A stretch of 64,000 nucleotides of DNA from Microbacterium sp. BLY (GTDB lineage: Bacteria; Actinomycetota; Actinomycetes; Actinomycetales; Microbacteriaceae). A program made the position numbers and the translations under genes. The first letter of the stretch is position 1, and each line of letters opens with the position of its first letter. Below are positions 8,645 to 17,732 of the stretch, piece after piece. The DNA is taken from contig NZ_JAGKSR010000002.1 of NCBI RefSeq assembly GCF_017939615.1, positions 186,001 through 250,000 of the forward strand, in the 5' to 3' direction. The notes beneath the pieces were generated by a model, which saw nothing but the letters and a program-made list of their open reading frames with translations, did not search any database and was not told where the DNA came from.

Positions 8645-9970
8645 TCAGTCGGCCTCGGCATAGATCGTCGGGATCGCCGGGTCGGACTTGCTGAGCGCCA
8701 GTGCGCGCACCGGAAGCTCCTCACGCACCCGCAGATGATGTGCGCGGGCGGCGGCGGTCCCCGCAGGCCCCTCGAACGCGGTGTCGATCTCCCCGTCCTC
8801 GACGAGGACGACCTGCAGCGGCCGTCCGTCCGGGTGCTCGGCCGGGGTGTCGAGCGCCTCGAAGCCGTCGGAGACGACCACCGTCTCTGCGGCGGCCACG
8901 CCGTCGCTGAGTGTGCGGAACGCCGCTTTGCGCCCGCCGAACGAGGCCTTGTCGGCGGAGGCCTTGGCGACTCCCACCCAGCCGCCGTCGGCGTCCTGCC
9001 GGGCGACGAGCTTGTAGACCATGCTCGCCGTGGGGTATCCGGATCCGGTCACGACGGAAGTCCCGACGCCGTAGGCGTCCACCGGCGAGGCGGCGAGCGC
9101 GGCGATCGCATACTCGTCCAGGTCGCTGGTCACGGTGATGCGGGTCCCCGTGGCGCCGAGCTCATCGAGCTGCGCGCGGACCTCCGCGGCGACGATCGGG
9201 AGGTCGCCGGAGTCGATGCGCACGCCGCCGAGCCCCGTTCCGGCCACCCGGATCGCGGTCTCGACCCCGGCGCGGATGTCGTAGGTGTCGACCAGCAGCG
9301 TCGTCTCCACTCCCATGCTCTCCACCTGGGCGCGGAAGGCGGCCTCCTCGCTGTCGTGCAGCAGGGTCCAGGAGTGCGCGGCGGTGCCCATGGTCGGGAT
9401 GCCCCAGGCGCGCCCGGCCTCGAGGTTGCTGGTGGCGCCGAAGCCGGCGATGTAGGCCGCCCGCGCGGCGGCGACGGCGGAGCGCTCCGCCGCGCGGCGG
9501 GAACCCATTTCGGCGAGGGGACGCTCTCCGGCCGCGATGCTCATGCGCGCGGCGGCGGTGGCGACCGCGGAGTCGTGGTTCAGCACGCTCAGCGCCAGCG
9601 TCTCCAGCACGACGGCATCTGCGAAGGACCCCTCGACGGTGAGGATGGGCGACCCGGGGAAGTAGAGCTCGCCCTCCCGGTACCCGCGGATCGTGCCGGT
9701 GAACCGGTAGCGCTCGAGGTAGCTGAGGGTCTCGGAATCGACGACGTGCTCGTCGCGGAGGAAGCGCAGCTCGTCCTCCCCGAAGCGGAAGTCCCGGAGC
9801 AGTTCGAGCAGTCGGCCGGTGCCGGCGACGACGCCGAAGCGGCGTCCGCCGGACAGTCGCCGGGAGAAGAGCTCGAAGACGCTCGGACGGGACGCGGTGC
9901 CGTCTCTGAGTGCGGCGGCGAGCATCGTGAGCTCGTAACGGTCGGTGAGCAGCGCCGTCGACGTGGTCAT
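8645..9970 (-). CDS. pncB: Nicotinate phosphoribosyltransferase
   Basis: This enzyme makes nicotinate mononucleotide from nicotinate and PRPP, the entry of the NAD salvage pathway, in the cytoplasm. The 441-residue protein has the family N-terminus [13 protein letters not shown], the [19 protein letters not shown] segment, the EMGSRRA loop around the catalytic region, and VRIDSGDLP and VTSDLDEY in the phosphoribosyl-binding barrel. TAAGCT is six bases upstream of the ATG. It is divergent from murI across a 63-base region that holds two outward-facing leaderless-type promoters. Confidence 0.95.
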   Translation of the reverse strand: MTTSTALLTDRYELTMLAAALRDGTASRPSVFELFSRRLSGGRRFGVVAGTGRLLELLRDFRFGEDELRFLRDEHVVDSETLSYLERYRFTGTIRGYREGELYFPGSPILTVEGSFADAVVLETLALSVLNHDSAVATAAARMSIAAGERPLAEMGSRRAAERSAVAAARAAYIAGFGATSNLEAGRAWGIPTMGTAAHSWTLLHDSEEAAFRAQVESMGVETTLLVDTYDIRAGVETAIRVAGTGLGGVRIDSGDLPIVAAEVRAQLDELGATGTRITVTSDLDEYAIAALAASPVDAYGVGTSVVTGSGYPTASMVYKLVARQDADGGWVGVAKASADKASFGGRKAAFRTLSDGVAAAETVVVSDGFEALDTPAEHPDGRPLQVVLVEDGEIDTAFEGPAGTAAARAHHLRVREELPVRALALSKSDPAIPTIYAEAD

Positions 9971-10033
9971 GCGCTCAGCTTAGTGAGCACGGCGATGCAC
10001 GAGGCGGCGCGCACGCGGGTAGGCTGGGGAGTC

Positions 10034-10870
10034 ATGAACGACGCGCCCATCGGGATCTTCGACTCCGGTGTCGGCGGGCTCACGGTGGCCAGGGCCATCC
10101 GCGCCCAGCTGCCCCGCGAATCGTTCGTCTACATCGGCGACACCGCCCACTCGCCGTACGGACCCAAGCCGATCGCCGACGTGCGGCGATACGCCCTCGA
10201 GGTGCTCGACACGCTGGTCGACCAGGGCGTCAAGATGCTCGTGATCGCCTGCAACACCGCCTCCGCGGCCATGCTGCGCGATGCCCGTGAGCGGTACGAC
10301 GTGCCCGTGGTCGAGGTGATCGGCCCGGCTGTCCGCCGCGCGGTCTCGACGACGAGGAACGGCCGCGTCGGCGTGATCGGCACCGTCGGCACCATCGGAT
10401 CCCGGGCCTACCAGGACATGCTCGAGGTCAACGAGCGGCTGCAGGTGTTCACGGCCGCGTGTCCGCGGTTCGTCGAGTTCGTCGAGGCGGGTGTCACCGG
10501 CACGCCCGAGGTGCTCGCCGTCGCCGAGGAGTACCTCGCTCCGCTGCGGGAGGCCGACGTGGACACCCTCGTCCTCGGCTGCACGCACTACCCGTTCCTC
10601 CGCGGCGCGATCAGCTATGTCATGGGGGAGGGCGTCACGCTCGTCTCCAGCGACGATGAGACCGCGGGGGACGTGTACCGCCAGCTCGTCCGTGGCGACC
10701 TGCTGGCACCGGCTGATGCCACCGCGACCTACGTGTACGAGGCCACTGGCGACTCCGCCGACGACTTCACGGCGCTCGCCAACCGGCTCATGGGCCGCGA
10801 GGTGCGCGACGTGCAGCTGGTCCAGACCGGCGTCATCACGCTTCCCGATTCCGCCCTCGACGCGCGCTGA
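10034..10870 (+). CDS. murI: Glutamate racemase
   Basis: This enzyme converts L- to D-glutamate for peptidoglycan. The 278-residue protein shows the family signature [16 protein letters not shown] and both catalytic cysteines, Cys73 in IACNTASAA and Cys183 in LGCTHYPF. The ATG at 10034 has TAGGCT eight bases upstream. A longer in-frame upstream reading frame overlaps pncB antisense and is not credible. It is followed by rph and rdgB on the same strand, a common actinobacterial order. Confidence 0.96.
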   Translation: MNDAPIGIFDSGVGGLTVARAIRAQLPRESFVYIGDTAHSPYGPKPIADVRRYALEVLDTLVDQGVKMLVIACNTASAAMLRDARERYDVPVVEVIGPAVRRAVSTTRNGRVGVIGTVGTIGSRAYQDMLEVNERLQVFTAACPRFVEFVEAGVTGTPEVLAVAEEYLAPLREADVDTLVLGCTHYPFLRGAISYVMGEGVTLVSSDDETAGDVYRQLVRGDLLAPADATATYVYEATGDSADDFTALANRLMGREVRDVQLVQTGVITLPDSALDAR

Positions 10871-10903
10871 GCGCGTCGCTCCATCCCCGACCGAGAGAAG
10901 CCC

Positions 10904-11641
10904 ATGACCGACATCGTCCGCGCCGACGGCCGTTCCGCCTCGCAGCTCCGCGAGATCACCATCGAGCGCGGCTGGAGCGCGCAGGCCGAGGGGTCGGCTC
11001 TCATCAGCTTCGGGGGGACGAAGGTGCTGTGCACCGCCTCGTTCACGAACGGCGTGCCTCGGTGGCTCACCGGCAAGGGCAAGGGCTGGGTCACGGCCGA
11101 GTACGCGATGCTCCCGCGGGCGACGAACAGCCGCAACGACCGGGAGAGCGTGAAGGGCCGCATCGGCGGTCGGACGCACGAGATCTCGCGCCTCATCGGT
11201 CGCGCGCTGCGCGCTGTCGTCGACACCAAGGCGCTCGGCGAGAACACCATCGTCATCGACTGCGACGTGCTCCAGGCGGACGGCGGCACCCGGACCGCCG
11301 CGATCACCGGCGCCTATGTGGCCCTGGCAGACGCGATCGAGTGGGGCAGGGAGAAGAAGTTCATCGGCAAGAACTCGACGCCGCTGCTCGACTCCGTCTC
11401 GGCCGTCTCGGTCGGCATCGTCGACGGGGCGCCGATGCTCGACCTCGCCTACGTCGAGGACGTCCGCGCCGAGACCGACATGAACGTGGTCGTCACCGGC
11501 CGCGGCCTCTTCGTCGAGGTGCAGGGCACGGCCGAGGGAGCGCCGTTCGACAAGCGCGAGCTCGACGCGCTGCTCGACCTCGGCGTCGCGGGCTGCGCGG
11601 ACCTGAAGGAACGGCAGCTGGCCGCCCTGGCGGGAGCCTGA
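10904..11641 (+). CDS. rph: Ribonuclease PH
   Basis: A phosphorolytic 3'-5' exoribonuclease that trims tRNA 3' ends. The 245-residue length is standard. RADGR near the N-terminus, [28 protein letters not shown] and [19 protein letters not shown] are the PH-domain phosphate- and RNA-binding motifs. GAGAGAAG precedes the ATG as a ribosome-binding site. The gene ends two bases before rdgB. Confidence 0.96.
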   Translation: MTDIVRADGRSASQLREITIERGWSAQAEGSALISFGGTKVLCTASFTNGVPRWLTGKGKGWVTAEYAMLPRATNSRNDRESVKGRIGGRTHEISRLIGRALRAVVDTKALGENTIVIDCDVLQADGGTRTAAITGAYVALADAIEWGREKKFIGKNSTPLLDSVSAVSVGIVDGAPMLDLAYVEDVRAETDMNVVVTGRGLFVEVQGTAEGAPFDKRELDALLDLGVAGCADLKERQLAALAGA

Positions 11642-11643
11642 GC

Positions 11644-12237
11644 ATGCGCGTCGTCCTGGCGACCCACAACCCGCACAAGGTCGCGGAGTTCCAGCAGATC
11701 GTGCAGCAGACGCGGCCCGACCTGGAGGTCGTCGGCTACGACGGGCCCGAGCCCGTCGAGGACGGGGTGACCTTCGCCGAGAATGCGCTCCTCAAGGCGC
11801 GTGCCGCCGCGGCGCATACCGGCCTCGCCGCGCTCGCCGACGATTCCGGCATCTGCGTGGACGTGCTCGGCGGGTCGCCCGGGGTGTTCTCGGCGTACTG
11901 GGCCGGGCAGAAGAAGGACGCGACGGCGAACCTGGAGCTGCTCCTCGATCAGCTGCACGACATCGCCGATCCGCATCGTGCCGCGCACTTCACCTCGACC
12001 ATCGCGCTCGTCCTGCCGGACGGTCGCGAGCACGTCGTGGAGGGGATCTGGCCCGGGCGGCTCGCACACGAGGTGTCCGGAGCCGGGGGCTTCGGCTACG
12101 ACCCCATCTTCATCCCGGACGGTCAGCCGGCCGGCGCGGAGCGCACCGTGGGGGAATTCACCGCGGAAGAGAAGCAGGCGCAGTCGCATCGCGCCCGCGC
12201 CTTCGCGGCCCTCGTGCCGCTGCTCGCCGCCCTCTGA
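11644..12237 (+). CDS. rdgB: XTP/dITP diphosphatase (RdgB/HAM1)
   Basis: This enzyme hydrolyses non-canonical purine triphosphates (XTP, dITP) to monophosphates to keep them out of DNA and RNA. The 197-residue protein starts with the family motif LATHNPHKVAEF and contains FAENALLKARAAA, ALADDSGICVDVL and GGFGYDPIF, and ends with the conserved SHRARA region. ATG at 11644 lies two bases after the rph stop, so translation is probably coupled. Confidence 0.95.
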   Translation: MRVVLATHNPHKVAEFQQIVQQTRPDLEVVGYDGPEPVEDGVTFAENALLKARAAAAHTGLAALADDSGICVDVLGGSPGVFSAYWAGQKKDATANLELLLDQLHDIADPHRAAHFTSTIALVLPDGREHVVEGIWPGRLAHEVSGAGGFGYDPIFIPDGQPAGAERTVGEFTAEEKQAQSHRARAFAALVPLLAAL

Positions 12238-12278
12238 GGGCCGTGGAAGAACTCCTGCTGACGCTGAGAATCGTTACT

Positions 12279-12298
12279 GTTCCCGACTAGCCGGGAAC
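12279..12298 (+). terminator. Small hairpin after rdgB
   Basis: GTTCCCG-actagc-CGGGAAC, a perfect 7-bp stem with a six-base loop, 41 bases after the rdgB stop. It may end the murI-rph-rdgB transcript. It also lies beside a possible zinc-regulator half-site (12265-12275), so an operator role is an alternative. Confidence 0.45.
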
Positions 12299-12335
12299 GG
12301 CCTCTTCCGGTGCGCCGCCGGGCTAGCCTGGGGGC

Positions 12336-13256
12336 ATGCACGACCACGCGCCCGCTCCCGGCGGCCTCCGTTCGGCGAGCAGCCGACGCCTGCTCGCGAT
12401 CTCGCTGACCCTCACGGCCACGGTGATGATCGTCCAGGTCGTCGGCGCGCTCCTCACGGGATCGCTGGCGCTGCTCGCCGACGCCGCGCACATGTTCACG
12501 GACGCCTCCGCGCTCGTGATCGCCCTGATCGCGGCGACGGTCGCCGCGCGCCCGGCCGACGACCGGCGGACGTTCGGGTACCAGCGCGCCGAGGTCTTCG
12601 GCGCGCTCATCAACGCGGTCATCCTCATCGCCCTCGCCACCGTCGTCGCCGTGCAGGGGGTGCAGCGCCTGCTGAACCCCTCGGAGGTCGAGGTCGCCGG
12701 CGGGCTGATGCTCGTCGTCGCGGTCGTCGGCCTCTTCGCCAACGCGGTGTCGATGTGGCTGCTCAGCCGGGCCCAGCGCACGAACCTGAACGTGCGCGGC
12801 GCCTACCTCGAGGTGATGGGCGACCTGCTGGGCTCGCTCATGGTGATCATCGCGGCCGGCGTCATCCTCGTCACAGGGTGGATGCCCGCCGATGCCCTCG
12901 CCTCGCTGTTCATCGCGGCGATGATCATCCCCCGGGCCGTCGTCCTGCTCAAGGAGGTGTTCTCCGTGCTCGCCGAGTCGGCGCCGAAGGGCATGGCCGT
13001 CGGCGAGATCCGCACGCACCTGCTCGGTTACGACGGCGTCGTCGGGGTGCACGACGTGCACGTGTGGCAGCTCACCCGCGGCGCGCCGGTGTTCACCGCG
13101 CACGTCAGCGTACGGCCGGACCTGCTGGCGGAGGGGCGCTCGGCGGCGCTGCTGTCGGAGATGCAGGCGTGTCTCGCCGACCACTTCGACGTCGCCCACT
13201 CCACCTTCCAGATCGAACCGGCCGAGCAGAGCGACTGCGAGCCGCACCACGCCTAG
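12336..13256 (+). CDS. Cation diffusion facilitator (Zn/Cd/Co efflux, CzcD/ZitB-like)
   Basis: A six-helix proton-coupled metal exporter of the inner membrane, 306 residues. The helix-2 metal motif is HMFTD (His-x3-Asp). The helix-5 motif reads EVMGD, with Glu where ZitB has His. The cytoplasmic C-terminal domain has the VHDVHVWQL motif and the tail is His-rich (EPHHA), with another HDH at the N-terminus. TAGCCT is six bases before the ATG. The upstream TGAGAATCGTT at 12265-12275 resembles half of a Zur-type operator, which would fit zinc regulation but is speculative. Confidence 0.9.
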   Translation: MHDHAPAPGGLRSASSRRLLAISLTLTATVMIVQVVGALLTGSLALLADAAHMFTDASALVIALIAATVAARPADDRRTFGYQRAEVFGALINAVILIALATVVAVQGVQRLLNPSEVEVAGGLMLVVAVVGLFANAVSMWLLSRAQRTNLNVRGAYLEVMGDLLGSLMVIIAAGVILVTGWMPADALASLFIAAMIIPRAVVLLKEVFSVLAESAPKGMAVGEIRTHLLGYDGVVGVHDVHVWQLTRGAPVFTAHVSVRPDLLAEGRSAALLSEMQACLADHFDVAHSTFQIEPAEQSDCEPHHA

Positions 13257-13268
13257 CCTCCTGTGGGC

Positions 13269-15272
13269 TCAGGCCTCGACCGTGATCTCTTCCACGGTCT
13301 TGTCCGGGCGCAGTCCCCGCCAGCGGGCGTGACGGAGGATGCCGTCCGGCGTCCAGTTCGCGAACTCCACCTCGCCCACGAGCTCCGGGCGCACCCACAG
13401 GGCGTCGGAGGCGTCGGGGCGCGGCACCCCGTCGACGGGGGCGTCCCGCACGCGCAGCGGCTCCAGCCGGGCGAGGAGATCGCGGAGGATCCGGTCGGTG
13501 AACCCCGTGCCCACCCGCCCGATGTAACGGAGGTCGTCGCCCTCCGGGACGGCGAGGAGGAGCGAGCCCACCGTGCCCTCGCGTTCGCCCTTTCCGGGCC
13601 GGATGCCGATGATGACCGCCTCCTGCATGCGCGTGTTCTTGAGCTTGAGCCACGAGGGGGAGCGCTGACCGGGCCGGTACCGTGACGCCGGATCCTTCAC
13701 GACGACGCCTTCCAATCCGAACTCGTCGCTGGCCGCGAGCGCGGCATCCACGTCGTCGAAGACGGGAGGCACCTGGATCGGCGCATCGAGGCCCGCCACG
13801 ATGTCGTTCAGCAGCGTACGGCGCTCCCGCAGCGGCAGGCCGGTGAGGTCGTGACCGTCGAGGCGGAGCAGATCGAACAGCATGTACACGACGGGCGTGC
13901 GGACGACCTCCCGCTCGATCTCCCGCGGGCGGGTCAGGTGCATCCTGTTCTGGAGCAGGGAGAAGCTCGGTCGGCCGGCGGCATCGAACGCGACGACCTC
14001 GCCGTCGACGATCGCTTCGTCGACCGGCAGGAACGGTGCCCCGTCGGCCGTCAGCTCGGGGTAGCGGGCGGTGATGTCGGTGCCGCGGCGGGCATGCAGC
14101 GACAGGCTTCCGTCGCGCCAGGTGCCGATCGCCCGGATGCCGTCCCACTTCACCTCCACCCAGGAGGGGGAGCTGAGGCTCCGAGCGATCGCGGGCGTGC
14201 CGTTCTCGGCCAGCATGGGCGCGAGGGAGGGGAGCGTGGTCGCCGTCGGTGCCGACGACGGCTCGGCGAGCGGACGAGAGCGGCGGTGCGCGGCGGGGGC
14301 AGCAGCCCGGATCGTCGGGGGCGGAGTCGGAGGAGGCGCCGCCGAGGCGGTCGCGGACCGCGCGTCCGACGGCAGCGCGGGCACGGCCGGACGGAGCGAC
14401 GACAGGGGATCGAAGCCCGTGGCCGCGCGCGCCAGCACCTCGTCCAACTCGAGGTGCGCGAGCTGCGGATCGTCGAGCTCCTCCCAGGTGCGCGGCGCGG
14501 CCACACCGGGCCGCGCGCGCCCGCGCAGGGAGTAGGGGGAGATCGTCGTCTTCTTGCCGTTGTTCTGGCTCCAGTCGAGGAACACCTTGCCGCCCCGCAC
14601 CGCTTTCGACATGACGCTCGTGGCGAGATCCGGATGGTCGTTCTCGATGATGCGGGCGAGCTCCTTGACGACGGCGGAGACCTCGGCGCTGGTCTGCTCC
14701 CCGGGAAGGGCCGCATACAGGTGGATGCCCTTGCTGCCGCTCGTCACGGGGAGCGGGTCGAGACCCATGCCGCTGAGGAGCGTCCGGGCGATCCGGGCGA
14801 CCTCGGCGCACTGGGCGAGGTCGGCACCGGGTCCGGGATCGAGGTCGAGCACGAGACGGTCGGGGCGGCCGGGGAGCCCCTCCGGGGTGAACCGCCACTG
14901 CGGCACGTGCAGCTCGATCGCGGCGACCTGCGCCAGCCAGACGAGCGTCGGGACGTCCTCCACGAGCGGGTAGGCCTTGGGGCCATCGGAATGCTGGATG
15001 TCCTGCCGCGGGATCCAGTCCGGGGCACCGGGCTCGAGCTGCTTCGTGAAGAAGGAGTCCTCGGGGGCGGCGGCGGTGCCGACGCCCTCGACCCAGCGCT
15101 TGCGGGTGACCGGGCGGCCGTCGAGGAGGGGGAGGAGCAGCGGCGCGATGGCGGTGTAGTAGGCGATGATCTCGCCCTTCGTCGTGCCCGTCTCCGGGTA
15201 GACGACCTTGTCGAGATTGGTCACGCGCAGACGCCGGCCGTCGATCTGCACGACCTGCGCCTCTCCCACCAT
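13269..15272 (-). CDS. ligD: Non-homologous end-joining DNA ligase LigD (polymerase plus ligase domains)
   Basis: This enzyme repairs double-strand breaks with Ku: the N-terminal primase/polymerase domain fills ends, and the C-terminal ATP-dependent ligase seals them. Residues ~1-290 form the POL domain (VLDLDPGPG with Asp142/144; SGSKGIHLYA). A Pro/Ala-rich linker (~300-355) leads to the ligase domain, with the nucleotidylation Lys375 in EVKWDGIRA and a late WLKLKNTR motif. The 3'-phosphoesterase (PE) domain found in mycobacterial LigD is absent. ATG at 15272 has TACGCT six bases upstream; an earlier in-frame start would overlap the ku promoter. Divergent from ku by 57 bases. Confidence 0.94.
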   Translation of the reverse strand: MVGEAQVVQIDGRRLRVTNLDKVVYPETGTTKGEIIAYYTAIAPLLLPLLDGRPVTRKRWVEGVGTAAAPEDSFFTKQLEPGAPDWIPRQDIQHSDGPKAYPLVEDVPTLVWLAQVAAIELHVPQWRFTPEGLPGRPDRLVLDLDPGPGADLAQCAEVARIARTLLSGMGLDPLPVTSGSKGIHLYAALPGEQTSAEVSAVVKELARIIENDHPDLATSVMSKAVRGGKVFLDWSQNNGKKTTISPYSLRGRARPGVAAPRTWEELDDPQLAHLELDEVLARAATGFDPLSSLRPAVPALPSDARSATASAAPPPTPPPTIRAAAPAAHRRSRPLAEPSSAPTATTLPSLAPMLAENGTPAIARSLSSPSWVEVKWDGIRAIGTWRDGSLSLHARRGTDITARYPELTADGAPFLPVDEAIVDGEVVAFDAAGRPSFSLLQNRMHLTRPREIEREVVRTPVVYMLFDLLRLDGHDLTGLPLRERRTLLNDIVAGLDAPIQVPPVFDDVDAALAASDEFGLEGVVVKDPASRYRPGQRSPSWLKLKNTRMQEAVIIGIRPGKGEREGTVGSLLLAVPEGDDLRYIGRVGTGFTDRILRDLLARLEPLRVRDAPVDGVPRPDASDALWVRPELVGEVEFANWTPDGILRHARWRGLRPDKTVEEITVEA

Positions 15273-15329
15273 GCAGCCAGCGTAGTCAAGGGGTGGTCGT
15301 GACGGGTGGGGCTGGTGTCTACTGGTGTG

Positions 15330-16142
15330 ATGAGGACGATCTGGAAGGGCGCCCTGACGTTCGGGCTGGTGAACGTGCCGGTCAAGGTGTACTCCGCGAC
15401 CGAGGATCACGACGTACCGCTGCATCAGGTGCACGAGAAGGACGGCGGGCGCATCCGGTATCAGCGCACGTGCGAGGTGTGCGGCGAGACGGTGGCGTAC
15501 TCGGACATCGATCGCGCCTACGTCGACGACGGCCAGACGGTCGTGCTCACCAAGGACGACCTCGCCGCGCTGCCGGCCGAGAAGAGCCGCGAGATCGACG
15601 TCGTGGAGTTCGTGCCATCGGAGCAGGTCGATCCGCTCACCCTCGACAAGCCGTACTATCTGGAGCCCGACTCGAAGTCGCCCAAGGCCTACGTGCTGCT
15701 GCGCAAGACGCTGGAGCAGACCGACCGCACCGCGATCGTGCGGTTCACGCTGCGCCAGAAGACCCGGCTCGCCGCGCTGCGCGTGCGGGGCAAGGTGCTC
15801 GTGCTGCAGACGCTGCTGTGGTCCGACGAGGTGCGGGAGGCGGAGTTCCCCTCGCTCGACGAGGATGTGCGGATCTCGAAGAAGGAGCTGGAACTGTCCT
15901 CGTCGCTCGTGGACAGCTACTCGGCGGACTTCGATCCCGAGGAGTTCGTGGACGAGTACCAGAAGGAGCTCCGCACGCTCATCGACGCGAAGATCGAGGC
16001 CGGGGAGACGTTCGACGTCGCGGAGACCTTCGGCGGCGAGGCCGAGAAGGCAGCCGATGGTGGCGAGGTCATCGACCTGATGGAGGCGCTCCGCGCGAGC
16101 GTCGCGCGCTCCAAGGAGAAGCGCTCGAAGAGCGCGGGCTGA
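15330..16142 (+). CDS. ku: DNA end-binding protein Ku
   Basis: Forms the homodimeric ring that holds double-strand break ends and recruits LigD, encoded divergently next door. The 270-residue protein has the bacterial Ku N-terminus RTIWKGALTFGLVNVPVKVYSA, then RIRYQRTCEVCGE and ISKKELELSSSLVDSYSADFDPEEF. The ATG at 15330 was chosen because homology begins there. Short C-terminal Lys-rich tail (KEKRSKSAG), as in minimal bacterial Ku proteins. Confidence 0.96.
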   Translation: MRTIWKGALTFGLVNVPVKVYSATEDHDVPLHQVHEKDGGRIRYQRTCEVCGETVAYSDIDRAYVDDGQTVVLTKDDLAALPAEKSREIDVVEFVPSEQVDPLTLDKPYYLEPDSKSPKAYVLLRKTLEQTDRTAIVRFTLRQKTRLAALRVRGKVLVLQTLLWSDEVREAEFPSLDEDVRISKKELELSSSLVDSYSADFDPEEFVDEYQKELRTLIDAKIEAGETFDVAETFGGEAEKAADGGEVIDLMEALRASVARSKEKRSKSAG

Positions 16143-16166
16143 CCGGCGCCGGCCGTGGCGTCGGGG

Positions 16167-16943
16167 TCAGTGCTTCCCGTCGCCGTCCAGGTCGGGAGCG
16201 CGATCGAACACCTCGGAGTCCAGGACGAGTTCCTCCGCCTCCTCGTGGTCGGTCACGACGTCCTCCCCGGCGGCCGCGGCCTTCTTCGCCTTGTGCCGCT
16301 CGGAGAAGTAGTGCCACACGGTGACGAGCGCGGTGCCGCCGACGGCGATGAGCAGGATGATGTCGATGTACTCGACCACCAGGTCGCGGACCCAGGGGAT
16401 GTAGGCGATGAGGTAGCCGACCATCGTCAGGCCGAAGCCCCAGATCATCGCGCCGATGAAGTTGTACAGCGAGTACCGGCGCCACGGCATGTGGCCGACG
16501 CCCGCCGCGACGGGGGCGAACGTGCGCACGATCGGCACGAAGCGCGCGAGGATCACGGTGAGGCCGCCGAAGCGCTCGAAGAACGCGTTGGTGCGCTCGA
16601 CGTTCTTGCGGCTGAAGAGACCGGACTCCTTGCGTTCGAATACGGCCGGCCCGCCCTTGTGGCCGATGACGTAGCCGACCTCGCCGCCGATGAACGCGGA
16701 GAGGGCGATGAGCAGGGAGACGACCCAGATGTTCACGCCGAACACGTTGCTCGTGTGGGTCAGCAGGCCCGCGATGATGAGCAGGGTGTCGCCCGGCAGG
16801 AGGAACCCGACCAGCAGGCCCGTCTCGGCGAAGATGATGAAGCAGACCACCAGCAGCGCCCACGGACCCGCCGCCCCGATGATCGTCTGCGGATCGAGCC
16901 ACGGGATGAGTGCGGTGGGGGCGTGCAGCATGGTTTCGAGCAC
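16167..16943 (-). CDS. DedA family membrane protein
   Basis: An inner-membrane protein of the DedA/SNARE-associated superfamily, linked to lipid (undecaprenyl-phosphate or phospholipid) flipping and envelope homeostasis. The 258-residue protein has the motifs FAETGLLVGFLLPGDTLL (helix after the N-terminus), GGEVGYVIGHKGG, RFGGLTVILARFVPIVRTFAP and VAAGVGHMPWRRY, including the conserved Glu and the F/R-x3-R-x3-P signature. GTG at 16943 or ATG at 16931 may be the start. The C-terminal ~45 residues are acidic and variable. Confidence 0.92.
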   Translation of the reverse strand: MLETMLHAPTALIPWLDPQTIIGAAGPWALLVVCFIIFAETGLLVGFLLPGDTLLIIAGLLTHTSNVFGVNIWVVSLLIALSAFIGGEVGYVIGHKGGPAVFERKESGLFSRKNVERTNAFFERFGGLTVILARFVPIVRTFAPVAAGVGHMPWRRYSLYNFIGAMIWGFGLTMVGYLIAYIPWVRDLVVEYIDIILLIAVGGTALVTVWHYFSERHKAKKAAAAGEDVVTDHEEAEELVLDSEVFDRAPDLDGDGKH

Positions 16944-16980
16944 TGGCGGGATTCCCGTCGGTCGTGAGGTGTCAGCGATG

Positions 16981-16998
16981 CGGGTGCGGAAGCACCCG
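16981..16998 (-). terminator. Hairpin downstream of tRNA-Leu
   Basis: CGGGTGC-GGAA-GCACCCG (plus-strand reading), a perfect 7-bp stem with a four-base loop lying three bases beyond the tRNA 3' end. Probably the end or processing signal of the tRNA transcript. Confidence 0.55.
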
Positions 16999-17001
16999 TC
17001 G

Positions 17002-17083
17002 TGCGGAAGGTGGGACTTGAACCCACACGCCCTGGGGCACAGGAACCTAAATCCTGCGTGTCTGCCAATTCCACCACTCCCGC
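17002..17083 (-). tRNA. tRNA-Leu (anticodon UAG)
   Basis: On the minus strand an 82-base class II tRNA folds with acceptor GCGGGAG pairing CTTCCGC (one G-U), a D-arm starting TGGTGGAATTGG, anticodon stem CAGGA/TCCTG with loop TTTAGGT (anticodon TAG), a long variable arm GCCCCAGGGC, and TTCAAGT in the T-loop. No CCA is encoded. The long variable arm and the anticodon identify tRNA-Leu reading CUA and other CUN codons. Confidence 0.95.
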
Positions 17084-17150
17084 GCGGTGGGTTCAGTCTA
17101 CTGACCCGCGCCCGGTTCGACCCTGGGGATCATCCCGCAGCTCCGCGTCG

Positions 17151-17732
17151 TCACGCCGGACGGCGCCGCTCCAGTCGCACGAACGCCACGAGGATCCCGG
17201 CGGCGAGGGAGCCGATGCCGCCCATCGCCATGTCGCCGATGGTGTCGTCGTAGGTGACGAAGATCTGGTCGGTGACGTAGGTGCGACCGGCCCACTCGAT
17301 CATCTCCCAGACGGCGCTGGCGGCGAGGCCGATCACGGTGCAGAGGACGATCGGGATGCGGGGTCGGAACGCGGCGGACTCCTGGGGCGTGAGGATCCCG
17401 AGGCGGGAGAGGACGAGGTAGCCGGTGGCGGCGATGGCTCCCGTGCAGACGAAGTGCACGACGAGGTCCCAGCCGGAGAGGGACCGGTAGAGGTCGAAGA
17501 CATTGCTCGCGGCGGCCACGAGCACGGTCACCCCGATGGCGAGGTCGAGGCCGCCGCGCATGCCCAGCACGCGGGGGAGCATGAGGGCAGGGAGGGCGAG
17601 GGCGAGGATGCCCATGTCGGTCGGCGTCGACCAGACGGCGGCGATCAGGACGCTGAGGACGCCGATCACGCGGACCGCGTCGGCGGCGTACTCCGCGACG
17701 GTCCGCGGCGGCCGCAGGAAGTCCTCCTTCAC
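17151..17732 (-). CDS. DUF2238-like (YjdF-type) membrane protein
   Basis: A 193-residue protein with about five to six hydrophobic helices. Polar motifs WDLVVHFVCTG, VWEMIEWAG and DDTIGDMAMGGIGSLAAG match the pattern seen in the YjdF/DUF2238 inner-membrane family, whose function is unknown. GTG at 17732 overlaps the TGA of the upstream phosphatase-like gene (GTGA), making it the third gene of a coupled operon. The assignment to DUF2238 is from motif memory, not a search. Confidence 0.75.
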   Translation of the reverse strand: MKEDFLRPPRTVAEYAADAVRVIGVLSVLIAAVWSTPTDMGILALALPALMLPRVLGMRGGLDLAIGVTVLVAAASNVFDLYRSLSGWDLVVHFVCTGAIAATGYLVLSRLGILTPQESAAFRPRIPIVLCTVIGLAASAVWEMIEWAGRTYVTDQIFVTYDDTIGDMAMGGIGSLAAGILVAFVRLERRRPA

